DNA of 64,000 nt from Zasmidium citrigriseum (lineage: Eukaryota; Ascomycota; Dothideomycetes; Mycosphaerellales; Mycosphaerellaceae). A model generated the notes under the pieces. It did no database searches, was not told the DNA's origin, and saw only the letters and a program-made list of their open reading frames with translations. The position numbers were made by a program, and so were the translations under genes. Shown here one piece after another: positions 42,308-53,010 of this stretch. Where the stretch lies: assembly GCA_002786025.1 (NCBI GenBank), contig NHNW01000003.1:744001-808000 (forward strand), written 5' to 3'. Every line of letters begins with the position of its first letter. The first letter of the stretch is position 1.

Positions 42308-42433
42308 GGCGGCAAGATTCTTCTGCCTGCATCCGCCCTCGACAAGCTGACACAGCTGCACATCACCTACCCGATGCTCTTCGAACTCATCAACGGCGGC
42401 AAAGAGAGGAGCACGCACGCAGGAGTCCTGGAC
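42308..42433 (+). pseudogene. UFD1-like exon fragment C
   Basis: The best preserved copy reads GGKILLPASALDKLTQL then HITYPMLFELINGGKER and STHAGVL, open across the segment, but the sequence leaves UFD1 homology right after it. The flank GGCTACGGCGA(C/T)CTTGGGCCATC recurs behind fragment B, so B and C form a tandem unit of about 240 bases. Confidence 0.78.
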
Positions 42434-42847
42434 TGGCCCAGGGGCTACGGCGACCTTGGGCCATCCCAATCCTATACTGTAGCTCAAAGGAGCGGGGGCA
42501 GAAGGGGGAGTGGGCCGGGGGATAGGGGGCGGGGGACGGGGACGGGGAGCCTGAGACCTTGGAATTCCCTTGCGTCACATTAGTCGCAGCTGCGTTCCAC
42601 AGCTGTGCTACTGCTGTATGATAGAAAGAGCGCAGGATGACTGGACAAAGCAGTGACGCCTCCCGGAAGACGTGGTGCGTTCTTTGTTGTTTCTTATGTC
42701 CGTTCCCTTACTATGATCGATCTCCCAATGCCCAAGCCATTGTCGAACAAAAAGGTGAAGGACGTCAACCTAGCATGAGGCTTCAATTGGTGGCTGAACT
42801 TACCCAATGCGTGAGATCAGCTCGATGAGCAATCAGCCGTAGGGATT

Positions 42848-42923
42848 TTAGTCACAAGTCACTATACAAAATTGTGACTTATCTGTGACTGTGACTCAAA
42901 CTCTCAGTCACAATGTGACTCAA
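42848..42923 (+). promoter_or_regulatory. Cluster of AGTCAC/GTGACT motifs with two Gcn4/CpcA-like sites
   Basis: Seven copies of AGTCAC or its complement lie within 76 bases. TGACTCA, the Gcn4/CpcA (bZIP) consensus, occurs at 42892-42898 and 42916-42922. AGTCACAATGTGACT (from about 42906) is a perfect inverted repeat. The cluster ends about 130 bases before the ATG of the GFA gene. Confidence 0.5.
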
Positions 42924-43050
42924 AACCCTAATCAGCCGGTCTGGACCACAAGCTAAGCAATGCGAACCCGAAGACCTCCCTCACGATCGAGTCATGACAA
43001 TATAGGCCGTCTATATCAATCACGAGATCCCGGCTTATTGATGAGATACC

Positions 43051-43629
43051 ATGTCCCCAATCACCTTCCCACTCACTGGCAACTGCGGCTGTGGCCACGT
43101 CCACTACCAACTCCACCGCCCACCAATCTTCACCCAGTGCTGCAATTGTCAGCAATGCCAACGCGAGGCCGGCTCAGCCTTTGCCATCAATGCTCTGGTC
43201 GAAGCTGAGCAGGTCACGACGACGAACGAGCTGAGCCACATCATAATGCCCTCAGAAAGTGGCCACGGACAAGCCGTTGCAAGATGTCCACGGTGTTATG
43301 TTGCTGTGTGGAGCTACTACTCCGGTCATGGACCACATTTGAAGTTCCTGAGAGTGGCGACGTTGGACAGACAGGACCAAGGAGTCGAAGAGCTATTGCG
43401 GCCGCAAGCCTTCATCTTCACGAAGTTCAAGATGCCGTGGGTCGAGTTTCCGGAGTATGCTCATGCGGAAGGGAGGATTTTCGAAGAGTACTTTGCAGAA
43501 AAGAATATGTATTCGGAGGAGTCGTATGAGAGGTTTGAGGCTGTTGAAGCGAAAGGTCAAGAATGGAGGAGCCATGGAAGGGATTGGAGTGTCCTGGGCG
43601 AGGTTGTCGACCTACGAGCATCAACATGA
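43051..43629 (+). CDS. GFA/CENP-V-type zinc-binding protein
   Basis: An intronless frame of 192 residues. The GFA fold signature is complete: GNCGCGHVHY (Cys 12, Cys 14), QCCNCQQCQREAGSAF (Cys 30, 31, 33, 36) and a later CPRC pair, which bind structural and catalytic zinc. The family is named after glutathione-dependent formaldehyde-activating enzyme (S-hydroxymethylglutathione synthase), but most fungal members have unknown substrates. There is no signal peptide. Only 40 bases separate its stop from the stop of the convergent carboxylesterase gene, so the transcripts probably overlap. Confidence 0.88.
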   Translation: MSPITFPLTGNCGCGHVHYQLHRPPIFTQCCNCQQCQREAGSAFAINALVEAEQVTTTNELSHIIMPSESGHGQAVARCPRCYVAVWSYYSGHGPHLKFLRVATLDRQDQGVEELLRPQAFIFTKFKMPWVEFPEYAHAEGRIFEEYFAEKNMYSEESYERFEAVEAKGQEWRSHGRDWSVLGEVVDLRAST

Positions 43630-43669
43630 ACGCGAAGATCAAGACCCGTGCTCCCGCCTGCCAGATCTT

Positions 43670-45377
43670 CTACCACTCGAACAACGTCGCCAACCAATCC
43701 TGGATGAACTCAAACTCCTCCTCCGACGCAGTCAACCCACCAGAGCCCCAGCTCTCGCCCAAGTACATCACCTGCTTCTCCTGAGCCGTCGAAGAAGGAA
43801 AGTACGTCAAATTCCCGCCATTCGGATCTCCCGTCGCGATAAAGTTGTACCAATACTCAGACATCTGCCTTTCCACCTCATAATCATACGCCTCCCAAGT
43901 AACGTTACTATAGTCCGCGTACGGGAGGTTGTTGAAGGTGTACCACAGCTCGCTGCCATGGTATGCACCGGCAGCCTTATTCACTGCAGGAGCTCGATTG
44001 AAGAAGTAGACGTAAACGTTGCTCTTCGCACCACCGGCCGCCCAGTCTTTGGCCCAGTTCCAAGTGGACACGCGGCTGAGGTCGCGGAAGAACTCGTTGC
44101 TGTTGTTGTTTGCTTGAGTTGTGGTGTTGCCGGGGTAGAGGGAGTAGAACTGAGATGAGAAGTTGCGGAACATTTGACCGTATTCTTGGTAGTCTGCAAC
44201 GGTCAGCCCTGGATCTGGACTGGCGCCCGACTCGTCGTGGTTGTTGCCTGTGAGAATGGGAACGTCGGCGTGGTCGTTCAAAGATAGAGCGTCGCCGTAT
44301 CCGTGAGTGAGGACGTAGCCGTCGATCACTGGGCGCCAAAGTGGTGGATCCATGAATGCAGCAGTGACGTTCTCAAATGCGGTTTCTTCGAAGAGCTCGT
44401 CAGGTTCCCCATCGGCAGTTAACAGCGTGGCTGCAGACACGTTGCGGAGCTCCGCGATCGAGGAGACATTCATCGATGTAACGAAGTCGACTCCTTGCTT
44501 CTCTGCCCGAGTTCTGTTGCGATAGCTCGTAGCCAGACTTCCCGTGAGTGGATCATGAGGACCTCTTGCGCCGGATTCTGGGATAACCCCTTTGATTGAC
44601 CCTTTAGGAGTGAGAGGACTCCACATCATGTCCAGGGCGCTGGCTGATCCAGCAGATTGTCCTCCTACCACCACTTGGCTCTTGTTACCGCCGAAGCTCT
44701 CGATATTGTTTTGAACCCATTGCAAGGCGAACTGCTGATCCATGATGCCATAGTTTCCGGAAGCGTTGTGGCCTGATTCTTTCGAGAGCTCGGGATGGGC
44801 GAGGAAGCCGAATGGACCTGGAGTCTGTCAGTAGGGCGGCGATGGCTGATGCTGAATTTGACTCACCCAAGCGATAGTTCAGAGTCACAACGACAACACC
44901 TTTGCTGGCGAGACCAGACCCATCATACGTGAGCACATCACCACTTCCGCCAGTGAATCTGCCGCCGTAAATCCATACAAAGACTGGATACACCTCTCCT
45001 AACTCGCTGGCCGGGGGCGTCCAGACATTGAGAGTCAAGCAATCCTCGCTCCAAGTGGTCTTCCCATTGTTGAATATCCCAGCTGAGGAGGAAGTCGTCT
45101 GAGCACATTGCGGACCAAATTCGGTGGCGTTGAGCACCCCTGACCATGGAACTGGTGATCTGGGTGGAGTCCATCGGTTCTGTCCAGTCGGTGGTGCTGC
45201 GAATGGGATTCCTTTGTAGACGGTGATGCCTTCGCGGAAAGGAGATATCATGCCTCGGACTGATCCGCTGGTTGTGTTGACGATCGGGAGATCATCATTG
45301 GCTGTTTGGGATCTTGCGGATGCTGCTGCGAATGAATTGCAAGCCGCGAGGGCGGCAAGAAATGAGACGAGAAGCAT
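43670..45377 (-). CDS. Secreted type B carboxylesterase
   Basis: Exons 45377-44867 and 44817-43670 join across a 49-nt intron (44818-44866), giving 552 residues; the join restores NYRLGPFGFL. ATG 45377 is used because the seven codons above it start with TTG. It starts a good signal peptide (MLLVSFLAALAACNSFA). The alpha/beta-hydrolase features of carboxylesterase/lipase type B are present: VFVWIYGGRFTGGSG (oxyanion loop), EDCLTLNV, nucleophile GGQSAGS (Ser about 225) and a late YHGSELWY (catalytic His). GQSAG replaces the commoner GESAG, as in many fungal lipases. Many N-glycosylation sites. Function: extracellular ester hydrolysis. Confidence 0.92.
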
Positions 45378-46236
45378 GCTGGCCAAGAAATGAAGCAAAC
45401 GACGCTGATGATTAGAATCGAGCGAAGCCTTTCTTCCACTGATATAAAGGTGAGAGATCCTATCTGGTTTCCGAATAGCGTGTCCTGCATGCGTAACAAG
45501 AGGCTCTTGGCAGTGGACTGTGCCACGGCCTTTCGGGCATATACTTCTTTTCTCCAGTCATGATCCAAGAAGTGGACCATCGATTGTCTTGTAGGTTTGG
45601 ATATGTGCGCTGCACTGACGAAAGGAAGTCGAAAGGCGTTAGTGTGGCCATTGTCCTTTGCTCGGCCGAGGTGGATGTCCGACTTCATTGCGCGTCGCTC
45701 TCACCGTCTCGGGTCGAATGCGAGCGGCGACAGGTGCCGTGCGAAAAGACAGTCTTGACGCAAGATTGCTCTTTCTAGTAGTCATCTCAGAATTGTGTCA
45801 GCCTTGCAGTCCGGAGGAATTCAGCCTTCTTACCTTATGCTATGATGGACAACTTCAGCTTGCCCTTGAGAGGGTGACAGTCATATTGTCGCCTCGTAGT
45901 GTCTGAAGCGCGTCTCAATCAGACAACGCTGCAGAGAGTGGAGCTTCTTTCAGCAAGTTGACCGGTGTATTGCAAGACGAGAATGTTGCAACTGATGGAT
46001 GCAGAAGACTCGTTGGCATAAAAAGTCGAGCCGCTTTGACCACAGTTTTGATCGTTCAGTCATCGAACCAGACTACATCTCTCCCTAAGGCATGAAGCTC
46101 ACACGCGCCCAGCCGTGGCTCCTTGGGTCCGGTCCTCTTCGAAGCTCAAGGCCCTGTGCAGACTGAGTTCTCGAACGATTGTTGTACATGCTCTCAGTGA
46201 TTGGCCGCCCCGTCCTGTCGATCCATCAGCATTGTT
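45378..46236. other. Intergenic, no gene seen
   Basis: It holds the carboxylesterase promoter and the 3' flank of the MYND gene. Open frames are short and without domains. Confidence 0.5.
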
Positions 46237-46821
46237 TTACGAATGAATACCATTCATCAGCTCTGCATACTTGCAGAAGTCACAGGTGCATGGTTTGCTA
46301 CCTGTGCCGTGATGGTCGCAGCCCATCTTGCTTTCGCCGTCCAGGCCACAGCAGGTCCAACGGAACGCTTGCGGAAATTGTTTGAACAGCTTGAGCTCGT
46401 CGCCTTGCATGTCCACCTGTTCGGCGCACGCGTCAGCAATCGCCCTGACATATCATGCTGGAGATATCACAGAGAGATGTACCTCGAATTCATGCTTCAG
46501 CTCATCTGCTTCCTCCTCCACAACTCCACCCCATCCCATATCATAGTCGTTTTCCTCGTCGTCGTCATTTGCTGGCGTGCTCCAGGTTATGAGCTCCAGC
46601 CTTCCTTCGTGCAGAGACCCATCTTGACATTTACGGATGCGCGGATTGTCCCACCATGGACCTCCGCAGTATCGCTTGTGAGCCGGCCAGTCTTTCGTTT
46701 GGCAATCTTTACCGCAGTATGCTGGGCTCTTGCACTTGGCGCAAGTGGACAAGGACTTGCCCTCTGCTCCAGTCGTCTGTTGGCAAACCTTGCACGATCG
46801 AGAAGCTGATGCTGAACTCAT
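46237..46821 (-). CDS. MYND zinc-finger protein with a second C-terminal Cys/His module
   Basis: Exons 46821-46483 and 46416-46237 join across a 66-nt intron (46417-46482), giving 172 residues. The MYND domain is at residues 10-55 (CKVCQQTTG...CAKCKSPAYCGKDCQTKDWPAHKRYC), with all zinc ligands. An acidic linker (NDDDEENDYD) follows. The second exon reads FPQAFRWTCCG, GCDHHGTGSKPCTCDFC, a compact Cys/His cluster found in fungal MYND proteins of unknown role. It probably mediates protein-protein contact. The second exon is essential to see the C-terminal module. The first ATG (46821) is the only in-frame ATG. Confidence 0.86.
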
Positions 46822-47862
46822 CTTGGTCAACGGCCGAGAAGGGCTGGACCAGGCTGTGATCGAGACACCTTGATGGAAAAGTGCTACAGTCAATTTGGAG
46901 ACTCTTCAGATTCAAGACGAGCGCTGAAATCGAAGTGGCGGTGAAGAAAGAACTTCGGCGTGTCGGAAACGTCCCGCCTGAGGCATCTGGCTACCACGAA
47001 AAGCATCGTTGTAAGAATGCTTGAAACTGGGGATGGCGCGTAATGCTTCGTAATATGAGACCACAGGAAAGACGATGGCACAGATGAAGTTCATGAAATC
47101 TGTCGACGTGATGTGTTCCAGGAGCTACGGTAGACCAAAGCGACGCGTTGGCCAAACATTTCGCCTTCTCTGAAACGCGCTCTTGTTCCTCGTCATCATC
47201 GTCATCAACACCATCCATCGCGCGTTCATCGCGTCAGAAACACCAATGGATATGGATACAATGTCTCGAGTCGCGCCTCAACTGTACGATTTGCGCACTG
47301 ATCCCTCCCATTCCAGGCTTGCCAATGCCGCTCACGACAACCTCAGCAGAAGGCCCCTTGTTCCTGCGGAGGGAGAGACCGCGTTTGATCACGGAGGCCT
47401 CGCAAAGTATAGTCGAGCCTGTGAGAACACCATCTACGTTGGTTCTTTGGATTGCTTCGATGATACGACAGAATGTCCATGAACTCTGGACCAGATGTTC
47501 ATCGTGTTCCACATCGGGATCGCGCCAACTTCCCGATGAGATGTATCGCGTCAGGATCGTCCACTTCGAATGTCTCCATCTCAACTTGGCGTCCACGGAC
47601 TTGGCAGGCATACGCCCTTAGCCACGAAGGGACGGCGAAGTAACACCAATAAGTGTATGTTCAGTGGGCCCTGCCCTGGTCGTCCATGCAAGATTCGTCA
47701 GCAGGAGCTCGAATCCTGAAGGATCAACAAACCCATGCTCGAGGAGTGGCTGACGCACAAGCAACACACGAGATGCCACTGGAATGAGAATCTTTGGCAA
47801 TATAAGGATGCTCGTCACCACCATGAGCGGTAAGTCATTGACAAACTTTCGTACCTCCCATC
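46822..47862. other. Intergenic with an unplaced hypothetical frame
   Basis: Overlapping frames on both strands at 47148-47621 give no clear coding choice. A minus frame (47234-47611) could splice into an acidic MDGVDDDDDEEQ segment further left, but no family supports it. A TATA-like ATATAAGG lies about 65 bases before the P450 ATG. Confidence 0.35.
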
Positions 47863-49637
47863 ATGGCAGCTTCCTACGTTCTCTCCAACCCATGGCAGAT
47901 TGCGGCATATGCTGCTCTACTGCTCGTCTCATACAAGGCCATAGTATACGTGCAGCGACTGTACTTCCATCCGCTGTCCAAGTTCCCTGGCCCTAAGATC
48001 ATGGCGGCTTCACGACTATACCAATTCTACTACGATTCGTATCAACACGGCCGACTTTGGAGAAAGCTCCCCGAATTGCACCAAAAGTACGGACCAATCA
48101 TTCGCATGGCTCCAGATGAGCTTCACATTCAGGATTCCGAGTACTTCGACTATTTCTTTGCGTTCAAGCCCCTGAACAAATGGCCAATGACAGCACGGCA
48201 GTTCGGCTTAGATCATGCCATGTTCGGCACAGAAGATTACAAGCTCTACACTCAACGCAGGGCTGCTTTTGGCGATGCTTTCTCGCGATCAAAGACATTC
48301 AAACTTCAGCCGCTTGTGAATGAAAAGACAGAGAAAGGATGTGACCAGATCCGAGCAGCTATGGGACGGGGAGATCATATTGACCTGGCGTATGTGCTTC
48401 CCTGGCCTCTATGACTTGAGCATGCTAACATCAGCAGCTACTTGTATCGAGCCATGACGGCTGAGATCATCACAGAATACATGGTGAGGGGTCTGGAAAC
48501 AAACGCATTGTCTGTATGGACTATCTGACCTGAAAATCAGTACGGCCAGCAATATGGCTTCTTCGAGGACCCAAAGACGACCAAAGGTCTGTACGACAGG
48601 CGATTCGATTCCTTATTCGGCTTCACGCACCTGGGACGATTCATACCATTCTGGATTCCCATTCTGCTAATTTTCGCGAGAAGCCAGATACGTCAAGCAC
48701 TCGGGGTTCAAGAGTCGACGGCGAGTATGGTTGCTTTCAGTGGTGTAAGTGGGAAGAGATCCGTTTCCATGCTGTTGCTGACGATCTGGCAGTTTGCAAA
48801 GAAAATGCTGAAGAACATCGTTGACGAACACGGCGTCAAAGAAGACGTCTCTGAGAACAAGCAATACAAGACGGCCGCTGAAGTCTACCTCCATAGTTCG
48901 CTTCCAGTGCCCGATAAGACCGGACAAGCGCTTACTCAAGCGACGATGGTAAGAAAGCAATAACAAGAGCTGTCCCCTTAATCCAAGTTCATCTCCATCT
49001 GCTGACCACTGAACAGGCGGCTTGGTCTGGCGGCTGGGACACGACAGCATTTGCACTGACACAAGCAAGCTACTACCTCTTACGATACCCCGAAGTACTT
49101 AAAGCCCTGCAAGCCGAGCTGAGGCAAACCTGGCCCCAGCTAGCCGTGACACCAACGTATCAAAAGCTGCTAGAAGCCAAGTACTTGGATGCCGTGGTAA
49201 AAGAAAGCCTGCGTCTGATGCATGGTGCCTTGTCACGTCTGACACGAATGAACCCAACGGCTGCGGAGCAGTACAAGTCCTGGACAATCCCACCCAATAC
49301 CAAGATCTCTATGAGCACATCGGACGTGAATTTGGATCCCGCGATCTGGGGCCAAGATCCGGAAGCCTTTCGGCCGGAGCGATGGCTTGGTCATCCTGAG
49401 CTCGACAAGTGGCTCATGACGTTCAGCAAAGGGGCTCGAGTTTGTGCAGGCCAAGAGCTGGCATGGATGGAGCTGAAGCTGATCATCGCTACACTGTTCA
49501 GGAGGTTTGAGATGACAATTCCAGATGAAGAGAACGTTACAGATGCGGACATTCTACCTTACTGTGACGGATTCACACCCGGACCGAAGAACTATATGCA
49601 GAGGCTGCCAGTCTTTGCGAGTGCCATGAGAGACTGA
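47863..49637 (+). CDS. Cytochrome P450 monooxygenase
   Basis: Five exons (47863-48389, 48435-48483, 48541-48744, 48793-48948, 49017-49637) give 518 residues. All introns are GT-AG, 45-68 nt. The first acceptor has a second AG three bases on (48437), a NAGNAG choice of one Ser. An N-terminal membrane anchor (IAAYAALLLVSYKAIVYV) precedes HPLSKFPGPKIMAA. I-helix SGGWDTTAF, K-helix KESLR, FRPERWLG and the heme loop FSKGARVCAG (Cys about 455) are all intact. It fits fungal ER P450s of secondary metabolism or detoxification; the substrate is not known. It is convergent with the interrupted GH13 gene. Confidence 0.93.
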
Positions 49638-49853
49638 AGTTCTGGACTTTTGAGCTCGTCTCCGCGGGATTCAGGCTTCATGGCTAGTCTAGACAAGGAA
49701 CGACGGCCTCAGCTCATGTCTCACAGTGGGAAAAGAATTCACGATACATATAAAGCCACTTGACAACAGCAGTCCGATAGAAACACCTACCTCTCAATAA
49801 GACCACCTCGCGGGACGCAACGAACTTGAGCAAATTTCATATCCGCGCGGTGG

Positions 49854-51653
49854 TCAGAACTTATACACGCGGCCTTCGAATGCATCGAAAGCCTCGGTGG
49901 CCTTGCTCCTGACATGAGTACTTGCAAGCAAGTTTGCCCGCTTCGGGATTGAGATTGGTGGCTTGCCCTTCTCCTTAGAGAAGTTCAGAACCACTACCAC
50001 TCGATCACAACCCGCGGTCTTCTCGTACACCAAAAATTGCTGGCTTTCGTGGTCCAGGAACCTAAAGTTGCCATAGACGAAGAGCTCTTTATTGTACTTC
50101 CGAAGCGACAACATACTCCGCCAGAAGTTGTATACGCTGTTGCTATCCCTCATTTGGTCGGCAAGGTTGATATCCGGATGCACCTGTGGAGTCCAAGTGG
50201 TTTCGTTGGAAGAGAAGCCATACGTGCCATTCCAATTGAATGGTGTACGAGCATTATCTCGAGCTAGCCTCGAAAGATTCTTCAGAGCATCAGTTGTGTT
50301 GCCTCCAGCAGCCTTTATGTCGGCATAGTAGTCCAGAGAGATGAAGTCTCGATAGTTAGATATGTTCCAAGTCGACGGAACATTGACCATACCGATCTCC
50401 TGACCTTGGTAAAGAAACAACGTGCCAGACATCGTGGAAAGGAGCATGCTTAGCAGCTTGCCGCTTTGCACTCGATACTCAGAAGTATCATCACCGAAGT
50501 GGCTGATCGATCGTGGTGTGTCGTGGTTCTCAAGGAACATCGTGTTCCAGCCGTCGCCGGTGGCTGGACTCCCGATAGCATCATTGAATGCAAGTACGTC
50601 TCGCCATGTTGACAAATTGAACGGCACTGGCTCGTATCCGTTACGTCCAAGCCCGATCATGTTAAAGTTGAAGAGAGTGTTGACTTCGTTTCTGCTTGCA
50701 CCAACGTATTTCTATAGTAGACTCATGTCTGTCGTCGGGGCACCATATTCTCCAACAGTGAAAGTATCGTATTTGGATAGCACTTTGCCATTCATCTCCT
50801 GCAAGTATCGGTGCTCGTTGGGTCCACTGACGTAGAATTGGCCGGCGTAGTGGAAATCACTATCGTTTGCGGGTACGTCTGGCAGACCAGGCGTCTTGCT
50901 GTAATACGAGAATAAGTCTATTCGGAATCCATCGATCCCAGCTTCTAGCCAGCACTCCATGGCTTCTGTCAAATCTCAGCAAATGTCGGTTTAGCTTTAC
51001 GATCCCAGCTTACCGTGAAACAAGGCATGCCGTGCCACCGAGTTGTCCCAATTCACATCAGGCTGAAACGTGCTAAGCAAGCTCAGATAGTATTCGCCAG
51101 TCTTCTCATCGAGGGTCCAAGCGCTTCCGCCAACAGCAGCGCCTAGCCAGTTGTTAGGCGGATATTTCGTGCCATTGATGTACTGCGGCTGCCTCCAGAT
51201 ATACCAGTCTCGCTTTGAGCTCGACAGGGAGCTTCTCGATTCTTTGAACCATGGATGTTCGTCGCTTGTGTGATTGATGACAAGATCGAAGATACAACGC
51301 ATTCCTCGCTTGTGAACCTCGTGGATGAATTTCCGGATGTCTTTCATGCTTCCTCCGAACATCGCGTTGACCGAATTGTAATCGGAGATGTCGTAGCCTA
51401 TGTCTTTGAGCGGAGAGTCATAGAAAGGCGAGAGCCAGATGATGTCTGCTCCCAACATCTGGATGTGGTCGAGATTATCGGTGATTCCATTGATGTCTCC
51501 CCATCCGATCGATTCTGTAGCATTGCGACTTTCTTTGAAGCTGGCGGGATAGACCTGGTACACGATCCCTTCTTTCCACCAGGCTCTAGGTCCACAAGGC
51601 TGAGCTACTGCTGCAACTGCAGCACAGATTCCCATCAAAATTAAGAGGTGCAT
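49854..51653 (-). pseudogene. GH13 alpha-glucosidase/maltase with an in-frame TAG
   Basis: Exons 51653-51014 and 50965-49854 (intron 50966-51013) would encode 583 residues in one frame, but codon 298 is TAG at 50712-50714 (minus). The frame and homology continue at once on both sides (GAPTTDMSLL before, KYVGASRNEVNTLFNFNM after). No intron with a usable donor can remove it without deleting the catalytic Glu. A signal peptide and all catalytic parts are seen: DGFRIDLF (nucleophile Asp 230), TVGEYG (Glu 286), LENHDTPR. Either the gene is inactivated by a single nonsense change, the stop is read through, or the base is wrong. Only the C-terminal half would be lost on termination. Confidence 0.85.
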
Positions 51654-53010
51654 CTTGGTGTCTCAAGTTGAAAGATTTGGAAGTACAAGGCGTAAGGCTT
51701 GTAAATTCTCCGAGACAAAACAGTAGTATATACTGCACTCTAGCTGCCCTAACAGCTGCACTTGTAAAGAGGTTGTTATGAGAGAAAGTGACTCATCTGA
51801 TGCCCCTCTTCAGCACAGATTGTGGCATTGAGAGCTGGCGAAGGAACATGCATGCCAAGTCGGTTCGAAGAAGTAGGATTCTGAGCTGTCGAAACCTCTC
51901 CAAGCCCCATCTTTTGTATCAGACCGGTGAGATGGTTGAACGGCTTTGGGTTGGAGTTTGGTTGAGGTTGAGAAGATGTCAGCCTTACGATGTCCTTGGC
52001 TCCATGTGTTGCCCCACTGCGAAGGAGACTGGTTGGAGTCACTGATATTGTCGGCGTTTGATACCAAGCGCCTGAACAAGAAGGCAGTCCGAGTCCTCCA
52101 GTCGTCCGGTTATTGACAGAACGCGAGATACGAGGATCGCTTGCTTTGCATTACCCACTGTATTCGGGTCGAACGAGAATTATGTTCGGATCATGCAGGT
52201 CGATTCGAAGGCAAGGCAGATGCTTCATCTATGCACAGTGAACATATTGGCCTGCCTAGAATGACTTAGGACTGATATTCGTTACTGACAAAGAGATCGC
52301 AGTTTCGAAAGTATCGCGCCAAAATGACACTGAGCAAGAAGTGGCTTGCAACCATTGACATGAGGATTAAAGCATTCAGAGCGGGATCAATGCAAACAAT
52401 GATTCTGTCGCATGCTTGATTCCCTGAGCTTTTGGAATCACTAAGCGACATACAGTATGAAACTCTCGACTTTTCATGGTGAAACTGCTTACAATTTCAC
52501 GCGCTAGTCCGTTGTCCGAATGCGGCAAGAACATCTAAGATAGAGTTTGCACATTACGACATGTTCTCTGTGATTACGATAGAAGAAATGCAATACTGGC
52601 TTGACTTTCTCACAATTTGTAAGACCTGGACTCTTCGAAAGAGCCGCACGATAGCCTGATCACGAAAAGCCTGTTTCGGGCCGCCCAGTGTAGGCCATGC
52701 CATTCGGCGAGATCTCGAAGAACCTTGTGCCAGTAGCCTCATTTAGAAATTGAGTCCATGGAGCCTTTCATGAAATCATTCCGATGCACTTCAATGTCCC
52801 ATATTAGCAATCGCCAGAACTTGGGTGTGGAATCAAAATCATGACCCAACATGTGGCTGAGAGGGATTATGTTATAATTGTTCTGAGCCAACGACTATGG
52901 TGCCGTCGAGCGCGCTGCGCATAAAAGACGATGGTTCGCAGACTCAAGACCAGGCACCACATTGCATGATTCGAAGACTTTCACCTCCAGTTCATTGAAA
53001 CAAACACAAG
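51654..53010. other. 1.36-kb intergenic region
   Basis: It holds the GH13 promoter (TATATA near 51727) and that of the SDR gene, with a CATAAAAG TATA-like box about 90 bases before its ATG. No other gene is supported. Confidence 0.5.

Larger units (their letters stand above)
40685..43050. other. 2.4-kb repeat-rich intergenic region
   Basis: It contains a MITE (41051-41204), a two-copy 70-base imperfect repeat (41334, 41503), three UFD1-like fragments (41687-42433) and a cluster of AGTCAC/GTGACT motifs upstream of the GFA gene. No intact gene is supported. Confidence 0.6.

Noticed and set aside
47234..47611. 125-codon minus-strand frame
   Set aside because: Possible hypothetical protein, but the plus strand is equally open and no splice or family evidence decides.
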